Below, one piece after another: positions 1 to 9,188 of a stretch of DNA of 63,539 nucleotides. The notes under the pieces are model-generated. The model ran no database searches and had not been told where the DNA came from. It saw only the letters and a program-made list of their open reading frames with translations. This stretch comes from Vibrio anguillarum. GTDB taxonomy: Bacteria; Pseudomonadota; Gammaproteobacteria; Enterobacterales; Vibrionaceae. The DNA is taken from positions 1 through 63,539 of the forward strand of contig NZ_JAHGUP010000001.1 of NCBI RefSeq assembly GCF_001989995.2. The letters run 5' to 3'. Position numbers and translations under genes: made by a program. Numbering within the stretch: position 1 is the first letter of the stretch; every line of letters begins with the position of its first letter.

Positions 1-122
1 AGAAGGCGGATTTTTACTTGAGCAAAATAGCATTTTATTTTTTATCACTCTCAGGACAGTCGTGTGGTAGCTACACTTTGTTCAATCTATTCTTATTCTT
101 TTCGGTCTCTATGTCTTAGGTA

Positions 123-151
123 TAAAAAAGCCGATGTATTAAACATCGGCT
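123..151 (-). terminator. Intrinsic terminator of add
   Basis: A 9-bp perfect stem (129-137 with 143-151, arms AGCCGATGT/ACATCGGCT) is followed on the minus strand by a run of T residues. It lies about 23 bases past the add stop codon. Nothing else recognisable lies in bases 1-122. Confidence 0.85.
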
Positions 152-173
152 AGAGATACATGGTTCAGGAGAT

Positions 174-1178
174 TTAGCTACGCAAAGCGGCTTTGGCTGA
201 CAGTGCTTTTTTATCTGAGTCTGAAAGAAAGGCTAATTCTAATCCGTTAATTTGCGCTTGTCTGATCTGCTCTTGAGAAAGACCCGCTTGAGGTGCTGCA
301 ACTTCATATTCATATGGAAGTTCAATACCTTCAACCGCTGGGTCATCAGTATTTAAACAAGCAAGTATCCCATGCTCTAAAAACTGTTTTATAGGATGAT
401 GAGCAAGAGAGTTTACTGTGCTCGTTTGGAAGTTTGACGTTAGGCAAGACTCAATGCCAATACGGTGTTTGGCAAGATAATCCATTAGCTTAGGGTCATG
501 GACGGCTTTTACTCCGTGTCCAATGCGTTCTGCACCTAGCTCTTTAATTGCTTGCCACATACTTTCTGACCCCGCCGCCTCTCCAGCATGTACTGTAACT
601 CTTAGTCCTGCATCTCGTACTTGTTTAAAGTGAGAAATAAATCGCTCGCCCGGTTGCCCAAGTTCATCGCCCGCCAAGTCGACTGCAACAATGTGCTGCT
701 TTTGAGTCAAAATAGCGTCTAGCTCCTGCTGACAAGCATCGGTGCCAAAAGTGCGGCTCATAATTCCTATTAGGTTAGCCTGAATACCGAAGTCTCGAAC
801 GCCCGCTTGTACCCCATCAACTACAGCCTCAACAACGCCAGCGATAGGCAGTTGATGTTTCATAGCCATATAGTAAGGAGAGAACCTCAGCTCGGCATAA
901 TCAATTTGAGCATTTAAGGCATCTTCGACATTTTCGTAGGCGACTCTTCGGCAAGCATCGAGATCACCCAATACGGCAACTCCCCAATCAAGTTTTGATA
1001 GAAAGGCGACCAATGATGGTTCTGCTTCGACGATTTGTACATGAGGTGTGAGCTCTTCTATGTTGCCAGCTGGCAGCGCTACACCAAATCGTTGCCCTAG
1101 TTCTAAGATAGTTTTGGTTCGAATGTTGCCGTCAAGATGGCGATGCAAATCAGTAAGCGGTAGGTTTTTAGTTATCAT
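174..1178 (-). CDS. add: Adenosine deaminase
   Basis: Deaminates adenosine and deoxyadenosine to inosine and deoxyinosine in cytoplasmic purine salvage. The 334-residue length is normal for the bacterial enzyme. The metal-binding HRH pair is at residues 12-14, HAGE at 197-200 (catalytic Glu200), GHG around 220-222 and NTDDP at 276-280 (zinc ligand Asp278), so the active site looks intact. It appears to be a single-gene unit: the stop is followed by a strong terminator and the upstream neighbour is a separate signalling gene. Adenine deaminases share this fold, but the motifs and length fit Add best. Confidence 0.95.
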   Translation of the reverse strand: MITKNLPLTDLHRHLDGNIRTKTILELGQRFGVALPAGNIEELTPHVQIVEAEPSLVAFLSKLDWGVAVLGDLDACRRVAYENVEDALNAQIDYAELRFSPYYMAMKHQLPIAGVVEAVVDGVQAGVRDFGIQANLIGIMSRTFGTDACQQELDAILTQKQHIVAVDLAGDELGQPGERFISHFKQVRDAGLRVTVHAGEAAGSESMWQAIKELGAERIGHGVKAVHDPKLMDYLAKHRIGIESCLTSNFQTSTVNSLAHHPIKQFLEHGILACLNTDDPAVEGIELPYEYEVAAPQAGLSQEQIRQAQINGLELAFLSDSDKKALSAKAALRS

Positions 1179-1269
1179 TATGTTTTTCCGAAAGTGTGTA
1201 TGGCATCAAGTATAAAAATCAATGTGGCCAGTGTCAGCTAGCAAAGAGTATTAAATCACCCAATTCTGT

Positions 1270-3819
1270 TTATTTGGCTTTTATGTTTACCATATCTGTT
1301 GACCATTCGTTAAAAGGGATGGCTTTACTAAACAGAAAGCCTTGTCCCTGGGTGCAGTTAAGCATGGTTAGGAGATGGACTTGCTCTTTGGTTTCAATAC
1401 CTTCTGCTACAATTTCGACATTAAACCCACGAGTCATGTTGATGATTGCCGCAACGACTGAGCTACTGAGATTTGTCTGTTCGAGCTGCGATACAAACGC
1501 CCTGTCTATTTTTAGACAATCGAATGGAAGTTGATGTAAATAAGAAAGGGAGCTGTATCCGGTACCAAAATCATCTATCGCGATATGGATGCCCAGCTCT
1601 TTGAGTTTGTTCATGTTTGCTAAAATAACTGGGTCGTTATCAACAATTCTTGATTCTGTGATCTCTAAAGCGAGGTTATTGGGTTCAAGCCCCGTTCTTT
1701 CCAAAGTCGCTTTGAGTTCATGAACAAACTGAGGTTGAGATAGCTGGTTCACTGAGAGGTTGACGTGCATTTTAAACGTCGATCCCCATTTACCCATCTT
1801 GATGCCTTGCATTGTGTCAAAACACGCTTGATACAAGATTTGCTCACCAATCAGGCCAATGAAGCCGCTTTCTTCAGCGATAGGAATGAATTCCAAGGGG
1901 GGAATGATATCACCGCTTGGTGTCACCCAGCGTGCCAAGGCTTCAGCTCCGATGATATCTCCCGTTGATAAGTTTACAATTGGTTGATAATGCGGAATAT
2001 ATTCTTTGTTCTCGATGGCAAGCTTAATTTGAGTGAGCATTTGCGTACGTTTACGAGAAACATCGTCCATCTCTGGAGAGTAATAGCCGATCCTTGAGCG
2101 CTCTTGCTTGGCGTGGCTGAGTGCGATGCTACCATTACGTAACCATAGCGCCATAGTATGGAGTGTGTCATTAGGGAGTACGATGCCAATGGAGGCATTG
2201 ACGACCACTTTTTCATTATGCATTGAGAATGGGACAGCAAACATTTGTAATATGCTGTTAGCCGCGGATTGGGCTTCATTCTTTTGTTGTAAAGAGGGGA
2301 TGTAAATAGCGAATTCATCACCACCTGTACGAGCAATACATGAGGTGCTTGCAAATAGTGTACGTAATTTTTCAGCAATAGTTTGTAATAGTAAGTCACC
2401 TTGCTGATGCCCCAAGCTGTCATTAATATCTCTGAATTTATCGATGCCGATAAGCAATAGGCTGCCATTAATTTGATTTGATTGGCTAAAGTTATCAATT
2501 AAACCTTCACGGCTATAGAGCTTGGTTAGGGAATCGTAGATCAATTGGGAATGCAGTGCCTTAAATGAGGCTTTTAGGTTATTGGCCATTTCATTGAATG
2601 AATAAACAAGTAAACTCGTTTCATAAATATTACCAGCTTTCGGCATGTTACTTTCCCAATCCCCTTTTGCTAGATGCTGAGCAGCCGCCGCGGTAGCGGT
2701 AATTGGAGTGGTGATTCGATTAAAGGCAATGAGCCCTATACCGATGCCGATAAGGCTGACAATACCGCCAATAATCCAACTGTTTTGTTGGTTTTCTGGC
2801 AATCGACCAAGTAGATCGGTTTCTGAAATCGAGACGCCAATAAACCATTCGATGCCATGCTTATCTTTAAAGGGAGTGAGATGATTAAAATAGCGGGTGC
2901 CATCAACTACCGTTTCGAATTTGTTGAGTGTTGCTGACAGCATTTTGTCATGGTTATCAATATAATGTGCACTGGCTTGGATCACTGGGTTGGCATTTTC
3001 GATAGCCAGTAGTCGCTCTCCTTTTGCCGACAGTTCGGTCCCCCAAGAGACAACGGTGCTGGTATTGGAGTGAGCTACCAATCTTTTTTCTGGATCAATA
3101 ATATACACGTTGGCATGAGTTTTCTGTTGCAGTGAGGCCAGAAACGCATTGAACGTATCGATTTTCACATCAGTCACCAAAACACCGATGAATTTGTTCA
3201 TAGAGAAAACGGGTGCTAAAGCAGAGAGCGTGATCTCTTGGCGTTCATCAACATTAGTGTAGATTGGCGACCAACTTGGGCTTAAACTTTGTGCAACTGG
3301 AGTATACCAGGGGCGAGTTCTTGGATCATAATCGGCAATGGTGGAGCGAATATCTTGATTGATGGTTTTTCCTGAGTAGATCACCAAGTTTTGCTGAGTT
3401 CGATTATCTTTCACCATCAAGGTAAAACTATCACCAATCTCTTTGCGAAAGCCCACGTACTCCGCCTGTTCGCCACCAAATCCGATCACATCAATTTGTT
3501 CTAGTGGTCGATAAAGCGTTTCAAAACTGGCAAGCAGATATCCTTCTATTTTACTGACATCGTCCGCAGAATAGAACTGACTAAAGCCGATCGTGTGGCT
3601 TAAAGCGAGGCTGGCTTGAAAAGGTTCATCGAGAAAACTGATCAGTCGCTGCTCTACATTGGCATTTAATGATGAAAGCTGTTTGCTGCTAATGTCATCA
3701 ACCATCTCTTCATAACTGTATTTTTGTACACCCACAATCACTCCAATCGTTATGAGGAAAATCATAACAAATGGTAGAACAACGGCTGTTTTCAACGTTA
3801 TTTGATTCGTAAATGACAT
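1270..3819 (-). CDS. Membrane dCache-HAMP-GGDEF-EAL cyclic-di-GMP protein
   Basis: Predicted inner-membrane sensor for cyclic-di-GMP turnover, about 849 residues. An N-terminal transmembrane helix is followed by a large periplasmic double-Cache-like region carrying the DPRTRPWY motif typical of that fold, a second transmembrane helix near residue 350 and a HAMP-like linker. The diguanylate cyclase domain has intact GGDEF at 499-503. The phosphodiesterase domain has EALAR from 626, then NLSVNQL, EITES, DDFGTG, a KIDR lysine and VAEGIE. Both catalytic halves therefore look competent, and the net activity cannot be read from sequence. I chose the ATG at 3819 (MSFTNQ) over a start 8 codons upstream because it directly precedes the hydrophobic segment. 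The ligand is unknown. Confidence 0.9.
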   Translation of the reverse strand: MSFTNQITLKTAVVLPFVMIFLITIGVIVGVQKYSYEEMVDDISSKQLSSLNANVEQRLISFLDEPFQASLALSHTIGFSQFYSADDVSKIEGYLLASFETLYRPLEQIDVIGFGGEQAEYVGFRKEIGDSFTLMVKDNRTQQNLVIYSGKTINQDIRSTIADYDPRTRPWYTPVAQSLSPSWSPIYTNVDERQEITLSALAPVFSMNKFIGVLVTDVKIDTFNAFLASLQQKTHANVYIIDPEKRLVAHSNTSTVVSWGTELSAKGERLLAIENANPVIQASAHYIDNHDKMLSATLNKFETVVDGTRYFNHLTPFKDKHGIEWFIGVSISETDLLGRLPENQQNSWIIGGIVSLIGIGIGLIAFNRITTPITATAAAAQHLAKGDWESNMPKAGNIYETSLLVYSFNEMANNLKASFKALHSQLIYDSLTKLYSREGLIDNFSQSNQINGSLLLIGIDKFRDINDSLGHQQGDLLLQTIAEKLRTLFASTSCIARTGGDEFAIYIPSLQQKNEAQSAANSILQMFAVPFSMHNEKVVVNASIGIVLPNDTLHTMALWLRNGSIALSHAKQERSRIGYYSPEMDDVSRKRTQMLTQIKLAIENKEYIPHYQPIVNLSTGDIIGAEALARWVTPSGDIIPPLEFIPIAEESGFIGLIGEQILYQACFDTMQGIKMGKWGSTFKMHVNLSVNQLSQPQFVHELKATLERTGLEPNNLALEITESRIVDNDPVILANMNKLKELGIHIAIDDFGTGYSSLSYLHQLPFDCLKIDRAFVSQLEQTNLSSSVVAAIINMTRGFNVEIVAEGIETKEQVHLLTMLNCTQGQGFLFSKAIPFNEWSTDMVNIKAK

Positions 3820-3924
3820 GTCGTGTCTTCTGCATCCATACAAATTATCGGTAAAACACGCAAGGTGGTGGGTGATTGCATTGTGCCAGAAAGTGAATCA
3901 CTACACCTGATCATTAAAAAATTC

Positions 3925-5328
3925 TCAGTAAAGTTCTTTTAACTTCCTTGTCAACGTATTGCGCCCCCACCCAAGCACCTTAGCTGCGTCTTGTTTGTGA
4001 CCATTGGTGTGATGAAGTGCTGCTTCCAAAAGTATACGTTCAAATTCAGGAAGTGCATAAGAAAGCAGCTCTGTTTCTCCTGAAGCTAATGAAGATTTAG
4101 CCCAACTTGCGAGTTGTTGTTGCCAACTTATAGCACTATCAAAGTCACTATTTTTCTTTTCCGACAATAATTCGGAAGGAAGATCACTGGGTAGCACCTC
4201 GCTGCCACTGGCCATTACAGTTAACCAGCGACACATATTTTCAAGTTGTCGTACGTTTCCCGGCCACTCAAGACGATTCAAAATTTCAATGCTCTTAGGA
4301 TGCAGCGTTTTCATTTCTACGCCTAATTCTTTTGCTGCAGAGGCGAGAAAGTGCTTGGTCAGTTTTTCTATATCTTGGCTTCGCTCACGCAGTGCTGGGA
4401 TATGAATACGAATGACATTGAGACGGTGAAAAAGGTCGTCACGAAACTTTCCTTGATGAACGAGCTTTTCTAAGTTTTGGTGAGTAGCGGCGACAATGCG
4501 TACATCCACTTTGATTGCTGAATGCCCTCCTACACGGTAAAACTGACCATCGGCTAAAACACGCAGTAGCCGAGTTTGAATGTCGAGCGGCATATCGCCA
4601 ATTTCATCTAAGAATAGGGTGCCACCATTGGCCTGCTCAAAACGCCCTTGGCGGACACTGTTTGCACCAGTGAATGCTCCTTTCTCATGACCAAACAGTT
4701 CTGACTCGATGAGATCTTTTGGAATTGCGGCCATATTGAGGGCAATAAACGGTTTTTGGGCGCGTGGGCTATGGCGATGAAGCGCGTGAGCGACTAACTC
4801 CTTCCCGGTTCCTGATTCACCATTGATCAAGACTGAGATTGAGGAACGTGATAAACGGCCAATCGCCCGAAATACCTCTTGCATTGAAGGGGCTTCTCCA
4901 ATGATTTCCGGTGTACTATCAACGCCAATCTGTTGATTGGATTGTTCTTTGCGCTGCTCCTGACTATGAGCAATGGCACGTTCAACCAAGGTGAGGGTTT
5001 CATCGACATCAAAAGGTTTAGGCAGATACTCAAAGGCACCCTTTTGATAGGCATTCACCGCGGCATCAAGATCTGAGTGGGCAGTCATGATGATGACGGG
5101 CAACTCAGGAGATCGTGAATGAACTTGGTTTAGCAGCTCAATACCATTCATGCCCGGCATGCGAATATCGGAAACGAGCACATCGGGCGTTTCTCTTTCT
5201 AGCGCCAGTAACACACTTTCGGCATCGGAAAACGTTTCGCATTTTATGTTGGCTGATGAGAGCGTTTTTTCCATCACCCAGCGGATCGAACTATCATCGT
5301 CCACCACCCAAACGTATCCTTTACTCAT
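3925..5328 (-). CDS. glnG: Nitrogen regulation response regulator NtrC
   Basis: Sigma54-dependent activator of nitrogen-limitation genes such as glnA. The N-terminal receiver has the acidic patch at 10-12 and phospho-acceptor Asp54. The central AAA+ domain has Walker A GESGTGKE and the sigma54-contacting GAFTGA loop. The C-terminus ends in a Fis-type helix-turn-helix ([19 protein letters not shown]). Length 467 residues matches NtrC. It follows glnL with a 39-base gap on the same strand, so the two are very likely co-transcribed. Its probable targets are the NtrC site and sigma54 promoter upstream of glnA in this window. Confidence 0.96.
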   Translation of the reverse strand: MSKGYVWVVDDDSSIRWVMEKTLSSANIKCETFSDAESVLLALERETPDVLVSDIRMPGMNGIELLNQVHSRSPELPVIIMTAHSDLDAAVNAYQKGAFEYLPKPFDVDETLTLVERAIAHSQEQRKEQSNQQIGVDSTPEIIGEAPSMQEVFRAIGRLSRSSISVLINGESGTGKELVAHALHRHSPRAQKPFIALNMAAIPKDLIESELFGHEKGAFTGANSVRQGRFEQANGGTLFLDEIGDMPLDIQTRLLRVLADGQFYRVGGHSAIKVDVRIVAATHQNLEKLVHQGKFRDDLFHRLNVIRIHIPALRERSQDIEKLTKHFLASAAKELGVEMKTLHPKSIEILNRLEWPGNVRQLENMCRWLTVMASGSEVLPSDLPSELLSEKKNSDFDSAISWQQQLASWAKSSLASGETELLSYALPEFERILLEAALHHTNGHKQDAAKVLGWGRNTLTRKLKELY

Positions 5329-5367
5329 AATGTTTATTCCTTAGCAGCAAACCCAATCTGACATCGG

Positions 5368-6414
5368 TCAAATGGGTAAATAAATAGTAAATGTGGTTCG
5401 ACCTGGCCAGCTTTCAACATCGATTTTTCCATTGTGCTGATCGATCAGGTTTTGTGAGATAGAAAGACCCAGCCCCGTTCCACCTTCACGGCCGCTGACC
5501 ATGGGGTAAAACAGTGTGTCTTGTAATTCGGTAGGAATGCCTGGGCCGTTATCGCTGATTTCTATGCGTGCCACTAACTTATGGCGCTGTCCGTGAATAT
5601 TGGCTTGGTGCACTGTTCTGGTGCGAAGTGTGATTTTACCATGCGGATCATGAGATAAAATCTGCGCCGCATTGCTGACGATATTCAGTAATGCTTGCTC
5701 GATTTGATCGGTATCCATCAAAATATCGGGCAAGCTGGGGTCATAATCTCGTTCAATCACCAAGTGTGTGCTGGCTTCTAGCTCAACCAATTGGCGGACT
5801 TTTTCCAAAATTACATGGAGATTTTCAGAGCACTTCTTGCCCGGTTTTTGTGGGCCGAGCAAACGATCAACGAGCGCGCGCAGTCGATCGGCTTGTTCAA
5901 TAATAATTTGGGTGTACTCAGTGAGACTGTGGTCCGGCAACATCTTTTCTAGCAGTTGCGCCGCGCCGCGTAGCCCACCTAATGGGTTTTTAATTTCATG
6001 CGCCAGCCCGCGAACTAAGAGTTTTGCCGCTTGCTGTTGGGCGTGCTGATTGAGCTCTTGTGTTAACCGTCGTTGTTGACCAATTTTGCGCATTTCGACC
6101 AAAAGCATCAGCTCGCGTTGCCAAGATATAGGGCTCACAGTCACTTCCAGCATCAGTGGCTTACCATCGACCACAAACGTAACATCGCTATCAGTAATAC
6201 TTTGGCCACTTTGCAACGGCTGAGAAAGCAGCGCTAAGTCTAGAGAAGCGTGCTGGATGAGTTTTGACAGTGGTTGGTTGATAATTCGCTTAGCACTTTG
6301 GGAGAAGAGTTGTTCAGCCGCTGGATTGGCATAACGGATACAAAGAGACTCATCGAGCATCAAGGTGGCGGTAACGATATTATTTAAAATCGTTTGGCTT
6401 AGCTCACAATTCAC
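5368..6414 (-). CDS. glnL: Nitrogen sensor histidine kinase NtrB
   Basis: Cytoplasmic kinase/phosphatase that controls NtrC phosphorylation in response to nitrogen status via PII. A PAS domain is followed by the dimerisation H-box (HEIKNPLGGLRGAA), an N-box (NIVSNAAQ) and ATP-binding G boxes (DNGPGI, GTGLGLSI). I chose the GTG at 6414 rather than an ATG 14 codons upstream: an AAGGA element sits 7 bases before it, and it puts the phospho-accepting histidine at residue 139, as in E. coli NtrB. No transmembrane segment is seen. Length is about 348 residues. Confidence 0.94.
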   Translation of the reverse strand: MNCELSQTILNNIVTATLMLDESLCIRYANPAAEQLFSQSAKRIINQPLSKLIQHASLDLALLSQPLQSGQSITDSDVTFVVDGKPLMLEVTVSPISWQRELMLLVEMRKIGQQRRLTQELNQHAQQQAAKLLVRGLAHEIKNPLGGLRGAAQLLEKMLPDHSLTEYTQIIIEQADRLRALVDRLLGPQKPGKKCSENLHVILEKVRQLVELEASTHLVIERDYDPSLPDILMDTDQIEQALLNIVSNAAQILSHDPHGKITLRTRTVHQANIHGQRHKLVARIEISDNGPGIPTELQDTLFYPMVSGREGGTGLGLSISQNLIDQHNGKIDVESWPGRTTFTIYLPI

Positions 6415-6548
6415 GTTTTCATCCTTGTCCGTGTTCCCAAATGATGCAACGCACAACTTTGGTGCATTGCATGGCTAAGTATGGCGCATCGGTGTCAGAA
6501 GAAAAAGTGAAACCTGTTGTTATATCGAGCTTATTGGCGAAGAGTTCA

Positions 6549-7100
6549 TCACTTGATGCTGGCTCGATGTAAATGCACCGTCACAGGGTTAGACGATGCA
6601 ATAATCTTGCCGTTTACAACTACTTGAATTAAAAAGCGATGCGTTCCTCTATCTAGATTTTTCAGCGTCCAAGTAGGTTGAGTGGCGGGGGCGCCATAGG
6701 CCTTGTCATTCATGACCAATTGCAACTGTTCATTGACGGTTAAGTTGCGATTGAGTTCGGCGTTGATTGAAATAACGCCCGCATTGCTGCGTAAGGTTTC
6801 ATCGTCAGCCGGAGAGCGAATTGCAATGGTCAGCGGTTCTATTTTGTTGACATGGGTTGCGGATTTTTCCAGTGGCTGCTCTTTGGTAAGGTTAGTGACG
6901 GGGTGAGAGGTTTCAAAGGTTGGCTCAGGCGCATCGGCCTGAAAATCAGGAATCGAAATTTGCTTTGCTCCCTTATCTTGTGGGACATCGCTAAGATGCA
7001 ACACGCCGTTCGCATCCACCCACGTATAGACGTTTTGTGCAATTGAAGTCGCGGAATAAAGCATGATGATTGTTAGGAGTAAAGTTCGGATCAGATTCAC
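6549..7100 (-). CDS. DUF4124-domain periplasmic protein
   Basis: Function unknown. A hydrophobic signal peptide (LLLTIIMLYSATSIAQ) is followed by NVYTWVDANGVLHLSDVP, the hallmark of the DUF4124 domain found in exported proteobacterial proteins. The rest (residues ~85-183) looks like a beta-sandwich carrying the phrase DRGTHRFLIQVV, resembling Ig-like surface domains. I prefer the GTG at 7100: an AGGGGG stretch is well spaced for it but too close to the ATG two codons upstream. It lies between glnA and glnL on the same strand, so it may belong to the nitrogen-regulated unit, though the glnA terminator intervenes. Confidence 0.8.
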   Translation of the reverse strand: MNLIRTLLLTIIMLYSATSIAQNVYTWVDANGVLHLSDVPQDKGAKQISIPDFQADAPEPTFETSHPVTNLTKEQPLEKSATHVNKIEPLTIAIRSPADDETLRSNAGVISINAELNRNLTVNEQLQLVMNDKAYGAPATQPTWTLKNLDRGTHRFLIQVVVNGKIIASSNPVTVHLHRASIK

Positions 7101-7206
7101 AGTCATCCCCCTATATAGAGATGTTTTCACGTTAAGGGTATCGGCTTTTGAGTGCCGTTATTGTTGTAACGCTAATGTTACGACGTCCGGAATTAACCCC
7201 AAATAT

Positions 7207-7234
7207 GAAAAAGGCTCACCTGCGAGGCGAGCCT
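7207..7234 (-). terminator. Intrinsic terminator of glnA
   Basis: Two 10-base arms (7212-7221 and 7225-7234) pair on the minus strand with one G-U wobble and a 3-base loop, followed by a T run. It sits 45 bases past the glnA stop, so glnA is mostly transcribed alone, with readthrough or a separate promoter serving the genes that follow. Confidence 0.8.
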
Positions 7235-7278
7235 AATAAATCCGTAACCTAAGTTACATTTTGTACTAAAGCTAAGAA

Positions 7279-8688
7279 TTATACCGAGTAGTACAATTCA
7301 AATTCTAGTGGGTGAACGGCCATGTTGACGCGTTCTACATCTTTTGCTTTTAGCGTGATGTATGAGTTGATGAAATCATCAGAGAATACGCCGCCAGCGG
7401 TCAGGAATTCACGATCTTCATCCAGTGCTTTCAGTGCCACTTCAAGTGACTCGGCTACTTTTGGAATCTCAGCGGCTTCTTCTGCTGGTAGGTCGTACAA
7501 ATCTTTATCCATCGCCTCTCCTGGATGGATTTTGTTCTTGATACCATCAAGACCAGCCATAAGAAGAGCGGCAAACGCTAGGTATGGGTTCGCTGCTGGA
7601 TCTGGGAAACGAGCTTCGATACGACGTGCTTTCGGGCTTGGTACCACTGGAATACGGATAGACGCAGAACGGTTACGAGCCGAGTAAGCTAGCATTACCG
7701 GTGCTTCAAACCCAGGGACAAGGCGCTTGTACGAGTTTGTTGATGGGTTAGCAAATGCGTTGATGGCACGCGCGTGCTTGATGATACCGCCAATGTAGTA
7801 AAGCGCTAAGTCAGATAGACCGCCGTACTTGTCACCAGCAAATAGGTTTACACCATCTTTTGCAAGAGATTGGTGAACGTGCATACCTGAACCGTTGTCG
7901 CCAACAAGAGGCTTAGGCATGAAGGTCGCTGTTTTACCAAAGGCGTGCGCAACGTTGTGCACCACGTATTTGTAGATTTGGATCTCATCGGCTTTCGTGG
8001 TTAGCGTATTAAAGCGAGTGGCGATTTCGTTTTGACCTGCGGTCGCTACTTCATGGTGGTGAGCTTCAACGACGAGGCCCATCTCTTCCATGATCAAACA
8101 CATGGCTGAACGGATGTCTTGTGATGAGTCAACCGGTGCAACAGGGAAATAACCACCTTTCACACCAGGGCGGTGACCTTTGTTACCACCTTCAATTTCA
8201 GCGCCAGTGTTCCAAGCCGCTTCGATATCATCAATTTTGAATGAGGCACCAGACATATTGTTGGTGTATTTCACGTCATCAAAAAGGAAGAACTCTGGCT
8301 CTGGACCGACAAGAACGGTGTCTGCGATCCCTGTTGAACGCATGTAATCTTCTGCGCGTTTTGCGATAGAACGTGGGTCACGATCGTAGCCTTGCATGGT
8401 TGCAGGCTCTAGAATGTCACAACGAATGTTAAGTGTTGCGTCTTCTGTGAACGGGTCAAGAACTGCACTTGATGCATCAGGCATCATCACCATGTCAGAC
8501 TCATTGATTCCTTTCCAGCCAGCAACGGATGAACCATCGAACATCTTACCTTCTTCGAAGAAGTCTGCGTCGACTTGATGAGCAGGAATAGAGATATGTT
8601 GCTCTTTGCCTTTCGTGTCGGTAAAGCGCAGGTCAACAAACTTAACTTCGTTTTCTTGGATCAGCGATAGAACGTTTTCTACTGACAT
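7279..8688 (-). CDS. glnA: Glutamine synthetase type I
   Basis: Makes glutamine from glutamate, ammonia and ATP. It acts as a cytoplasmic dodecamer and is the main entry point for assimilated ammonium. The 469-residue length is that of GSI-beta enzymes. The signature [10 protein letters not shown] lies near residue 50, the [11 protein letters not shown] loop near 265, and the adenylylation segment [16 protein letters not shown] near 397 holds the Tyr modified by GlnE. The ATG is preceded by a good GGAGG. Transcription is probably from the sigma54 promoter at 8795-8810 under NtrC control. It is divergent from typA, as in other gammaproteobacteria. Confidence 0.98.
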   Translation of the reverse strand: MSVENVLSLIQENEVKFVDLRFTDTKGKEQHISIPAHQVDADFFEEGKMFDGSSVAGWKGINESDMVMMPDASSAVLDPFTEDATLNIRCDILEPATMQGYDRDPRSIAKRAEDYMRSTGIADTVLVGPEPEFFLFDDVKYTNNMSGASFKIDDIEAAWNTGAEIEGGNKGHRPGVKGGYFPVAPVDSSQDIRSAMCLIMEEMGLVVEAHHHEVATAGQNEIATRFNTLTTKADEIQIYKYVVHNVAHAFGKTATFMPKPLVGDNGSGMHVHQSLAKDGVNLFAGDKYGGLSDLALYYIGGIIKHARAINAFANPSTNSYKRLVPGFEAPVMLAYSARNRSASIRIPVVPSPKARRIEARFPDPAANPYLAFAALLMAGLDGIKNKIHPGEAMDKDLYDLPAEEAAEIPKVAESLEVALKALDEDREFLTAGGVFSDDFINSYITLKAKDVERVNMAVHPLEFELYYSV

Positions 8689-8794
8689 CTTGGATAACCT
8701 CCAGTGTTATTAAAGCGGTAATGGCCCGAATCGAATTGAAACTAGCATTGATTAATTTCATTCTAAACTTATTAATCGATGCTGTTTCTAATAA

Positions 8795-8810
8795 AGCTAA
8801 ATTCGTGCCA
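8795..8810 (-). promoter_or_regulatory. Sigma54 promoter of glnA
   Basis: The minus strand reads TGGCACGAATTTAGCT, matching the -24/-12 consensus TGGCAC-N5-TTGCW with one mismatch in the -12 element. It lies about 105 bases before the glnA start, and glnA is a classical sigma54-dependent gene. Confidence 0.75.
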
Positions 8811-8872
8811 ATTAAATTAATCCTTTAATTTCAATTGCTTTGGTTGTTCTTTGTCGAATTTTAATGCTTCTC

Positions 8873-8930
8873 TGCACCAAAAAGATCCTTATTTGCACTA
8901 TTTTGGTGCCTTGAGTTTTATGTTGCACCA
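8873..8930. promoter_or_regulatory. NtrC binding region upstream of glnA
   Basis: One full site at 8894-8909 (TGCACTATTTTGGTGC) matches the NtrC palindrome GCACCA-N3/4-TGGTGC closely. Half-sites TGCACCA occur at 8873-8879 and 8924-8930. The full site is about 85-100 bases upstream of the sigma54 promoter, a usual enhancer position. The half-sites are less certain. Confidence 0.7.
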
Positions 8931-9188
8931 TTAACTACCAAAGCGCACACTATTCAGCCTAGGTTTACTAGGCTTGTCAATGCTGATTTAGTCCATTTTG
9001 ATGCAATTTGTTTTAAAGCAAGTAGCGGACTAAGCTTGTGGTGAGCGAAAATCAGCGCGATAGATCACATATTTCTAGGTTTTTCGCCAAAATCTGGTAC
9101 ATTATTGACCGTTTTTTTAATCAAGTTCTATGCTCGTTGCGGCCTCATGCCGAAGCGAGTTACTCCCTTAATAAGTGAAGCAAAATCC

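Larger units (their letters stand above)
8689..9188. other. glnA-typA divergent intergenic region
   Basis: A 500-base regulatory region. It holds the glnA sigma54 promoter, the NtrC sites, an inverted repeat at 8956-8974 and an AT-rich stretch before typA. I see no convincing ORF, tRNA or well-formed typA promoter, although TACATT near 9099-9104 could be a -10 element. Confidence 0.6.

Noticed and set aside
1196..1534. Plus-strand ORF of 112 codons antisense to the EAL gene
   Set aside because: It lies wholly or mostly opposite a well-supported gene, has no ribosome-binding site and resembles no protein.
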